Shown piece after piece: positions 7,338-12,830 of a stretch of 12,830 bases of DNA (the stretch's first letter is position 1; each line of letters begins with the position of its first letter). The DNA comes from Acholeplasmataceae bacterium (GTDB lineage: Bacteria; Bacillota; Negativicutes; Acidaminococcales; Acidaminococcaceae), in assembly GCA_012744295.1 (NCBI GenBank), contig JAAYIB010000119.1, forward strand, positions 1 to 12,830. The letters run 5' to 3'. The notes below the pieces were generated by a model that worked only from the letters and a program-made list of their open reading frames with translations, was not told where the DNA came from and searched no databases. Made by a program: the position numbers and the translations under genes.

Positions 7338-7367
7338 TTGCAATTTGTTGAAAAAAAAGCTTATAAT
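7338..7367 (+). promoter_or_regulatory. Promoter for the vitamin B6 kinase gene
   Basis: TTGCAA (7338-7343, 4 of 6) is separated by 18 bases from a perfect TATAAT (7362-7367), starting three bases after the terminator T-run. About 70 bases of leader follow before the kinase ATG. Confidence 0.7.
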
Positions 7368-7439
7368 ATAGCCTGCAAGTTTGAAGAAGAAACAGCGGCG
7401 CATGCGCTCGGTTATATTTATAAAAGGAGACTTGGATTT

Positions 7440-8267
7440 ATGCTGGAGAAGGTAGTCGCTATTCACGATTTATCCTGTGTGGGGCGTTGTTCCCTGACAG
7501 TTGTAATACCGCTTTTGTGAGCGCTGGGGGTTCAGGTATGTCCGCTGCCGACTGCTGTTTTAAGTTCGCATTCGGGTGGTTTTGCCGGTGTCGTTTGCAG
7601 GAACCTGACGGAGGAAATGGAACTTTTTACGCAGCAATGGAGCAAGAACGGCCTTGCCTTTGACAGCGTCTATACGGGGTATCTTGCCTCAGTGGAACAG
7701 GTAGACGTTGCGAGACAGGTAATACACAAGTTTTCCGGTCAGGGAAAGCTTGTGCTGGTTGACCCGGTGATGGGTGACGACGGCAAGCCTTATTCTCTGG
7801 TAACACAGGAATTGATCAGCGACATGAGAAGCCTTGTGGCCGTGGCCGACATCATAACCCCGAACTATACCGAAGCCTGCTTTTTGCTGAAAAAAGATTA
7901 TCTGGGCAGCAGCGTCGTGTGGACGGACCTTCTGTCCTGGCTGCCGCTTTTGGCTGCGATGGGACCGGAGAAAGTCGTAATTACCGGTATTCCTGCAGGC
8001 GATGACCTGATTAATTTAGGCTATGAGAAAGCCACGGGCTGCATCTATGTCGGCAAAAACAAAAGAATAGGCGAAAGATTCCCGGGGACAGGTGATATTT
8101 TTGCCAGCGTGCTTTTAGGGAAGCTTTTGCGTCAGGAAGGGTTCGGCCTTGCTCTTGCGAAGGCAGGAGAATTTGTCGGAGCGGCGATTGAGGCAACGCT
8201 GCAGGCCGGACTGCCCGTTCGCGAAGGCCTTGTTTTTGAGGAAATGCTTGACAGGGTGGCCTTTTAG
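7440..8267 (+). pseudogene. pdxK: Pyridoxamine/pyridoxal kinase, interrupted by one in-frame TGA at codon 27
   Basis: The PfkB/ribokinase-fold B6 kinase phosphorylates pyridoxal, pyridoxamine or pyridoxine with ATP to make PLP precursors. The frame from ATG 7440 (AAAAGGAG upstream) encodes VVAIHDLSCVGRCSLTV, then TGA at 7518-7520. It continues in the same frame with ALGVQVCPLPTAVLSSHSGGF, VYTGYLAS, DPVMGDDG (108-115), TPNYTEA (140-146) and the catalytic GTGD (216-219), ending in TAG. The full length of 275 codons is normal for the family, and nothing else is damaged. From memory of relatives (IIPxLSAxG) the TGA replaces a serine, as from TCA to TGA. It could be a recent nonsense mutation, a sequence error or readthrough. 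Restart at ATG 7617 would lose 59 residues including the substrate-binding N-terminus. The next gene encodes a vitamin S component. Confidence 0.88.
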
Positions 8268-8281
8268 CCTGTCAGGGCAAT

Positions 8282-8302
8282 AAGGACTGAAACTGTCCTT
8301 TT
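8282..8302 (+). terminator. Weak terminator-like hairpin after the B6 kinase
   Basis: AAGGAC (8282-8287) pairs with GTCCTT (8295-8300) around a seven-base loop, with only four T in a row (8299-8302). The stem is short and the T tract overlaps the next -35 box, so termination is likely partial. Confidence 0.45.
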
Positions 8303-8329
8303 GTAATAATTCCGACTTTGTTGTATACT
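8301..8329 (+). promoter_or_regulatory. Promoter for the ECF S component gene
   Basis: TTGTAA (8301-8306, 4 of 6) lies 17 bases before TATACT (8324-8329, 5 of 6). A 26-base leader follows, too short for a riboswitch between promoter and gene, and no riboswitch-like fold is visible. Confidence 0.65.
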
Positions 8330-8355
8330 TTCAATAAAAAGCGAGGTGCAAAATT

Positions 8356-8886
8356 ATGTCCGACAGGCGCCTTAATGTCAAGGATGTCGCTTATATATCG
8401 ATGCTGGCCGCTCTTTGCGTTCTTGCAACCTTCATAAAAATCCCCTTTGGCTCGGGAGCCATGGTTCATCTCGGGTCGGCCACGGTCTTTACCGCCGGTA
8501 TCCTGTTCGGCGGAGTCTACGCGGGTTGGGGAGCGGCGATCGGTTCTGCTTTCTATGACTTGCTTATGGGCTTTTCGCCTTATACTTTCTGGTCCTTCTT
8601 CATTAAGGGGATCGCCGGTTATCTGGTCGGCATGATTGCCATGGGAGCTTATCCGGATTACGAGGGCGCGTCCAGGGCGGGAATCTTCCGCGTAACGCTT
8701 GCCTGCTTTATCGGCGCCATGTGGACCCTGCTTGGCTACGTAGTGGCCTGGTGGAGCGTAATCGGCAGCCTGAGCGTGGCTCTGGCAAATATTCCGGCAA
8801 GCCTCCTGACTTCGGCAGTCGGCTTCATTGTAACGATGCTGATATATAAACGACTCCGGATCTACGTTGAGACAAAGTTCAGATAG
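8356..8886 (+). CDS. ECF transporter S component, probably for vitamin B6
   Basis: Integral membrane substrate-binding (S) subunit of an energy-coupling-factor vitamin importer. The 176 residues are mostly hydrophobic, with about five to six helices. The pattern VKDVAYISMLAALCVLATF, MVHLGSATVFTAGILFGG, AAIGSAFYDLLMGFSP and FIKGIAGYLVG matches the riboflavin/COG4720-like S family. No ATPase (EcfA) or EcfT gene is present here; those are normally shared and encoded elsewhere. The substrate is not readable from the protein. Vitamin B6 is inferred because the gene sits 88 bases after a B6 kinase, a pairing reported for predicted pyridoxine S components. Hydroxymethylpyrimidine or another vitamin remains possible. 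The start ATG has GAGGTG seven bases upstream. Confidence 0.85.
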   Translation: MSDRRLNVKDVAYISMLAALCVLATFIKIPFGSGAMVHLGSATVFTAGILFGGVYAGWGAAIGSAFYDLLMGFSPYTFWSFFIKGIAGYLVGMIAMGAYPDYEGASRAGIFRVTLACFIGAMWTLLGYVVAWWSVIGSLSVALANIPASLLTSAVGFIVTMLIYKRLRIYVETKFR

Positions 8887-8898
8887 AGGGAGGTTCTT

Positions 8899-9525
8899 AT
8901 GAAAAAGCTTGTTTCACTGCTTTGCGTACTGACGGTATTGCTTTTTCTGCAGACATCGGCCTCGGCCGCAGAAAATGAACAAAATGAAAAAGAAGGCATT
9001 GTCCCTTCTTCCGCCACTTACACGCTGGCAGTCATACCAACCATTGACAAATCAGGCATGGAGGAAAAAGAACGCAAAGTTGCCCTGCGCGCAATAGAAG
9101 ACTCCATGAAGAAAAAATATCCCAAGAAAACGACCAAGGTGGTTTTGCTTGATGAAAAAACGGTGGCGCAAGCCGTCAGAAGGAATCCGTTTGAAAACTA
9201 TGACGCTCCGGTTTTGTCGGAGCTTGTTGCCGTTGGCAAAGATTTACGGGCAGACAGGCTGATTTATTTATCGATTGAACCGATAAAAAGAGAAGAAGAC
9301 GGCTTTATGGTGGTCGTGGGCACGCAGACCTATGCCTCGGAAATAAGCATGAAGATGAAATGTGTGGACCTCGAGAAAGAAGATTATATCTTTAACCAGT
9401 TGGTCGTGAAGGAAGGCTCTTCCTCGGCGGTGTCTTTCTGGAAGTTTGGCGGTGCCAGCAAAAGCCGCGCCGTTAAGAAAGCGATCTCGGCCTGCATGGA
9501 AGAATTCCTGAACAGTTTTGACTAA
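8899..9525 (+). CDS. Exported protein of unknown function
   Basis: I do not recognise a named family. The 208 residues open with a Sec signal peptide (KKLVSLLCVLTVLLFLQTSASA, shown as positions 2-23) with probable cleavage after ASA at 23. C9 lacks a lipobox, so it is not a lipoprotein. The mature part begins with a charged stretch (about 24-35), then alternating strands and helices: TLAVIPTIDKSG, an RxxALRAIEDSM helix, KVVLLDEKTVAQAVRRN, LRADRLIYLSIEP and a C-terminal helix KAISACMEEFLN. The layout vaguely resembles the small alpha/beta domain of CsgG/TolB-N/LpoB-like envelope proteins, but this is speculative. It starts 12 bases after the S component stop, behind GGGAGG, and ends at a perfect terminator, so it is cotranscribed with it. 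Confidence 0.82.
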   Translation: MKKLVSLLCVLTVLLFLQTSASAAENEQNEKEGIVPSSATYTLAVIPTIDKSGMEEKERKVALRAIEDSMKKKYPKKTTKVVLLDEKTVAQAVRRNPFENYDAPVLSELVAVGKDLRADRLIYLSIEPIKREEDGFMVVVGTQTYASEISMKMKCVDLEKEDYIFNQLVVKEGSSSAVSFWKFGGASKSRAVKKAISACMEEFLNSFD

Positions 9526-9554
9526 AAGGCTGCAGCATTTGCTGCAGCCTTTTT
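9526..9554 (+). terminator. Strong Rho-independent terminator
   Basis: AAGGCTGCAGCA (9526-9537) is a perfect reverse complement of TGCTGCAGCCTT (9540-9551), leaving a 12-bp stem with a tiny loop and a TTTTT run at 9550-9554. It starts at the base after the TAA of the exported-protein gene. Confidence 0.95.
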
Positions 9555-9617
9555 GGCAGGAAACAGGACCGGTCAGGCCGAATAAGGCACAGAGACGCAG
9601 TGACGGGAGTGAAGCAT

Positions 9618-11099
9618 ATGTTGGAAAAAGCCGATTTGAAAGTTAAGTGCAGCAAGGAAGAATATGAAAATATCGAAGAAGGACTTTTGGAGAGAATAGG
9701 CTGTTTGCAGAGGCGGCTGCGTGAAAAGGGCATACCCGTGATTATCCTGTTTGACGGGTGGCACGCTTCTTTGCGCGGCCGCGTCATCAGCAGCGTTCTT
9801 GCAGGCCTGGACCCCAGAGGCTTCCGGGTACGGTCGGCCGCGAAAAAAAACGCCTGCACGGAAGGTCTTCCCTATATGACAAGATTTTGGACCGAACTGC
9901 CCGCCCAAGGCTCGATTGCAATCTACAACAACAGCTGGTATTACGGGCTTTTTGAAGACAAGGCAGACTCGGCAAAAAAATCAGAGGGTGCCGAGTTAAA
10001 GGTTCATGCCGAAGACGTTAATGTTTTTGAAAAACAACTTGCTGACGGCGGCTATCTATTGATTAAGATCTTTTTACACATCTCGCAGGAGCGGCAGGAG
10101 AAGAATCTGGAAAAACTGGAGAAAACATACGGCAAGGATTGGCACAAAATTGACGGCAATCATGTCAAAGAAAAAGAGTACGAACTCCGCTACGAAATTT
10201 ACGATGAAACTATTGAGGCTACCGATAAGCGAAAAGCGAAGTGGTACGTCATTCCTGCCGAAGACCTGCAGGTTGCACAGCGTGAGGCCTTCGGGGTAAT
10301 CTGCCGTGAAATTGAGACAGCCCTGAAGGACGAGCGGACTGATGAGAACTACAGGCTGCAGGAAGACGCAAAAAAAGTACCAGACGTCCTGAGTGGATTT
10401 GATCTTTCGCTCAATGTGTCCAAAGACGAATACAAGGAGGAACTGAAGGAATACCAGAAAAAACTGCAAAAACTGCAGTTTCAGCTTGCCAAGAAGGACA
10501 TTGCCGCAATTATTGCCTTCGAAGGCTGGGATGCCAGCGGTAAAGGCGGAGCAATACGCAGACTGACGTCCTTGCTGGACCCTGTCGGCTATCGCGTCGT
10601 GCCTATCGGTAAGCCCACGGAAACAGAACTGCAGCATCACTATCTCTGGCGCTTCTGGCAAGCCATGCCGTTTCCGGGTGAAATCACAATTTTTGACCGC
10701 ACCTGGTACGGAAGGGTTTTAGTCGAAAGAGTCGAAAGTTTGGTGAAAGAGCAGGAGTGGCGCCGTGCCTATCGGGAAATCAACGAAACGGAGGAACTCT
10801 GGCGACGAGAGGGAATCGTGCTTATTAAGTTCTGGCTGCAGATAGACAAAGAGCAGCAGATGGCAAGATTCAGGGACAGGGAGAACACTCCGTCAAAAAC
10901 ATGGAAGATAACGGAAGAAGACTGGCGCAATCGTTCCAGATGGGAAGAATACGAAAAGGCTGTGAACGAGATGCTTTTCCGCACATCGACAGACGTTGCT
11001 CCCTGGGTCGTTGTCGAGGCCAATGATAAATATCACGCTCGCCTTAAGGTTCTAAAGACGGTGGCAGACGAGTTTGACCGGGCTTTGGCAAAACCGTAG
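9618..11099 (+). CDS. pap: Two-domain polyphosphate kinase 2 (polyphosphate:AMP phosphotransferase type)
   Basis: Uses polyphosphate to phosphorylate nucleotides; two-domain PPK2 relatives convert AMP to ADP. The 493 residues hold two PPK2 folds, about 10-240 and 255-490. The C-terminal copy has an intact Walker A FEGWDASGKGG (301-311) and the Walker-B-like FDRTWYGR (359-366). In the N-terminal copy the matching sites read FDGWHASLRGR (45-55) and YNNSWY, losing the Walker lysine and the aspartate, so it is probably non-catalytic. ATG 9618, eight bases after GGGAG, is preferred over GTG 9600, which lacks a ribosome site. It follows a strong terminator with no clear sigma-A promoter in the 60-base gap. 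It probably helps restore ADP/ATP in energy stress. Confidence 0.93.
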   Translation: MLEKADLKVKCSKEEYENIEEGLLERIGCLQRRLREKGIPVIILFDGWHASLRGRVISSVLAGLDPRGFRVRSAAKKNACTEGLPYMTRFWTELPAQGSIAIYNNSWYYGLFEDKADSAKKSEGAELKVHAEDVNVFEKQLADGGYLLIKIFLHISQERQEKNLEKLEKTYGKDWHKIDGNHVKEKEYELRYEIYDETIEATDKRKAKWYVIPAEDLQVAQREAFGVICREIETALKDERTDENYRLQEDAKKVPDVLSGFDLSLNVSKDEYKEELKEYQKKLQKLQFQLAKKDIAAIIAFEGWDASGKGGAIRRLTSLLDPVGYRVVPIGKPTETELQHHYLWRFWQAMPFPGEITIFDRTWYGRVLVERVESLVKEQEWRRAYREINETEELWRREGIVLIKFWLQIDKEQQMARFRDRENTPSKTWKITEEDWRNRSRWEEYEKAVNEMLFRTSTDVAPWVVVEANDKYHARLKVLKTVADEFDRALAKP

Positions 11100-11109
11100 C
11101 AAGAGAGTT

Positions 11110-11137
11110 TTGCTAAGCGGGCCGTTTCCTATATAAT
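11110..11137 (+). promoter_or_regulatory. Promoter for the radical SAM gene
   Basis: TTGCTA (11110-11115, 4 of 6) is 16 bases from a perfect TATAAT (11132-11137), 33 bases before the ATG at 11171. No terminator is seen between ppk2 and this promoter, so some readthrough from ppk2 is also possible. Confidence 0.65.
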
Positions 11138-11170
11138 GGTAATATCGAGCAAGTTAACCGGAGGTTCACA

Positions 11171-12830
11171 ATGAGCTGGGAAATAAAACAAAAAATCAAG
11201 GACATACTGGAAAAGGAAACAGGCGGGAGCATTTTCGCACGGGGAACAAGGAGGCCTATGGCCTTTCTTTACCCTAACTCGTACAATATCGGCATGTCAA
11301 ACCTTGGGCTGCAGATTCTCTATCGAGAAATAAACGCCAGGGGAGACACGGCCTGCGAAAGATTTTTCCTGCCCGAGAAGAAGCTGCGTCCGGAATACGA
11401 AAAAACCAAAACGCCGCTCCTGAGCATGGAAACGCAAAAGCCTCTGGCGGATTTTGGCATTATTGCCGTAATGATGTCTTTTGAGATGGATTATCTGAAC
11501 CTTTTGACAATGCTGAAGCTGGGCAAGGTTGCTCTTGACGCGCAAAAGCGTAAAGGAAACGAACCTATAGTCATCATCGGCGGACCTTGTGCGACCTTTA
11601 ACCCCGAGCCGCTGGCGTTTTTCGCCGATGCCTTTGTAATCGGCGAAGGGGAAGAAACAATACAGGCTGTGCTTGATTCCGTCTATCTTTCCAAGGAACA
11701 GGGCCTTGACAGAGAGACTTTGCTGCTGCGTCTGGCAAAAACAGACGGCGTCTACGTGCCGCGTTTTTATACTCCTTTGTACGAGGGTTGCAGGCTGCTT
11801 GCCATGGAACACGATTCAAGGGTGCCTGCAAAGATTTCCCGGCAATGGGTTAGGGACCTGGACAGACACCGCGGCGATTCGGAAATAATTTCGGCTGAAA
11901 CCGAATTTGAAAATATGTACATAGTGGAGGTAGCGAGAGGCTGCGGCAGACATTGCCGTTTCTGCATGGCGGGTTATTGCTTCCGCCGGCCGCGTGCAAG
12001 GGCACTGGCAGAAGTTCTGGCAGCAGTCAGGAGACGTCCCGCACAAACAAGGAAAGTCGGCCTGATGGGTGCTGCAGTATCTGATTATCCCGAAATCAAA
12101 GAATTGACAAGAATTCTGACCGAGGAAAAGATTGACTTTACCGTGGCGTCCCTGAGAGCCGACACTTTGGACGAAGAACTGGCTGCTGCCTTGGCGGCAA
12201 GCGGCCAGAGAACAATGACAATCGCGCCGGAAGCAGGCAGCGAGCGCCTCCGCTGTCTTATCAACAAGGGTATAACGGAAGAGGACGTTCTGCGGGCTGT
12301 AGAACTTGCCGCAGGCGCCGGTATGAAGAATATCAAGCTGTATTACATGATCGGACTGCCTACCGAGGAAGAACAGGACATTACCGAACTGATAGAAATG
12401 ATTGTGCGTGTAAGGCAAAAGATGGATGCCGCAGGCAGCAAGGGAGAGCTTGTCATAAGCGTCAACGCCTTCGTACCCAAGCCTTTCACGCCTTTCCAGT
12501 GGCAGCCGCTGGCGCCTGTAGGTGTTTTGAAGAAACGGTTTGCCAGGCTGATTGAGGCGTTCAAAAAAGAGAAGCATGTCACGGTGCAGGCGGAATCACT
12601 AAAGGAAACCGTCCTGCAGGCGGTACTTGCCAGAGGAGAGCGCAAAGTGGCCCGAGCGCTTTTGCGGTCAGCGGAAGAAGCTGTAAATCTAAAGCAGGCG
12701 CTTAAGGACGAAGGCATTGACGCGCAAGACTATGCCTGCCGTGTCTTAGACGAAAACGGAACGTTGCCCTGGTCACACCTTGACATGGGTCTTGCAGACG
12801 GTTACTTGCTGAAGGAATGGCAGAAGGCAC
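11171..12830 (+). CDS. B12-binding-type radical SAM protein, 3' end outside window
   Basis: The first 553 codons of a conserved radical SAM protein whose reaction is not established to my knowledge. The N-terminal third (MAFLYPNSYNIGMSNLGLQ, IVIIGGPCATFNPEPL, DAFVIGEGEE) has the cobalamin-binding-like alpha/beta arrangement but no DxHxxG motif. The radical SAM core carries CGRHCRFC (C258, C262, C265) for the 4Fe-4S cluster, then TIAPEAGSERLR and KLYYMIGLPTE. It matches the family often annotated TIGR03960, whose gene in Bacillota is commonly followed by a TIGR03936 partner and ribonuclease G; those would lie just outside. GGAGG at 11160-11164 is six bases before the ATG. The frame is open to the last base, so neither the end nor a possible C-terminal fusion can be seen. 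Confidence 0.9.
   Translation, partial: MSWEIKQKIKDILEKETGGSIFARGTRRPMAFLYPNSYNIGMSNLGLQILYREINARGDTACERFFLPEKKLRPEYEKTKTPLLSMETQKPLADFGIIAVMMSFEMDYLNLLTMLKLGKVALDAQKRKGNEPIVIIGGPCATFNPEPLAFFADAFVIGEGEETIQAVLDSVYLSKEQGLDRETLLLRLAKTDGVYVPRFYTPLYEGCRLLAMEHDSRVPAKISRQWVRDLDRHRGDSEIISAETEFENMYIVEVARGCGRHCRFCMAGYCFRRPRARALAEVLAAVRRRPAQTRKVGLMGAAVSDYPEIKELTRILTEEKIDFTVASLRADTLDEELAAALAASGQRTMTIAPEAGSERLRCLINKGITEEDVLRAVELAAGAGMKNIKLYYMIGLPTEEEQDITELIEMIVRVRQKMDAAGSKGELVISVNAFVPKPFTPFQWQPLAPVGVLKKRFARLIEAFKKEKHVTVQAESLKETVLQAVLARGERKVARALLRSAEEAVNLKQALKDEGIDAQDYACRVLDENGTLPWSHLDMGLADGYLLKEWQKA

Noticed and set aside
7521..7560. Possible selenocysteine insertion element after the TGA
   Set aside because: Only AGCG/CGCT with a long loop can pair; there is no stable stem at the usual distance, and the family position is serine rather than cysteine. 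Kept only as a remote option.
7617..7619. Internal ATG in the B6 kinase as the true start of a shorter gene
   Set aside because: GGAGG is only two bases away, and residues coded upstream (HDLSCVGRCSLTV, CPLPTAVLSSHSGGF) are clearly kinase sequence in the same frame, so this is an interrupted gene, not a shorter one.
1..12830. Mobile elements, CRISPR, toxin-antitoxin, phage or defence genes
   Set aside because: No transposase, integrase, direct-repeat array, terminal inverted repeats or defence-type gene was seen; the whole window is compact core-type sequence on one strand.

Overview
This window looks like an ordinary stretch of chromosome from an anaerobic Bacillota (Firmicutes) bacterium of middling GC content, most likely a member of the Negativicutes. 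The grounds are the gene order (dnaJ-prmA-rsmE-mtaB-HIT-rpsU-yqeY-nfeD-floA), strong Shine-Dalgarno sites, sigma-A type promoters, and the mix of an ECF vitamin S component, a two-domain PPK2 and a B12-type radical SAM protein. There is no 16S gene or other decisive marker, so the class is an inference. All genes lie on the + strand. I see no mobile element, CRISPR array, tRNA or rRNA.

Layout. (1) 1-3750: the end of dnaJ (chaperone), then prmA, rsmE and mtaB, three modification enzymes acting on ribosomal protein L11, 16S rRNA and tRNA, tightly packed as one operon. (2) 3829-4164: a HIT nucleotide hydrolase. (3) 4169-4946: a near-consensus promoter, rpsU (ribosomal protein S21, only 58 codons), yqeY and a strong terminator. 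(4) 4997-7335: a promoter, nfeD, floA and an unknown small membrane-anchored protein, closed by a terminator; this is the flotillin/NfeD membrane-microdomain operon. (5) 7338-8302: a promoter and a vitamin B6 kinase gene interrupted by a single in-frame TGA at codon 27. (6) 8301-9554: a promoter, an ECF transporter S component, a small exported protein of unknown function and a perfect terminator. (7) 9618-11099: a two-domain polyphosphate kinase 2. (8) 11110-12830: a promoter and the first 553 codons of a B12-binding-type radical SAM protein that runs off the window.

How they fit together. Most genes serve protein folding, ribosome and tRNA modification and translation. The middle block organises the membrane. 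The B6 kinase and S component suggest a salvage pair for vitamin B6, with the kinase apparently broken or recoded in this sequence. The most distinctive observations are that in-frame TGA, the absence of TGA among all 14 visible stop codons, a shared sequence block in the rpsU and nfeD promoters, and the unknown protein downstream of floA. I did not find a clearly new multi-gene system.
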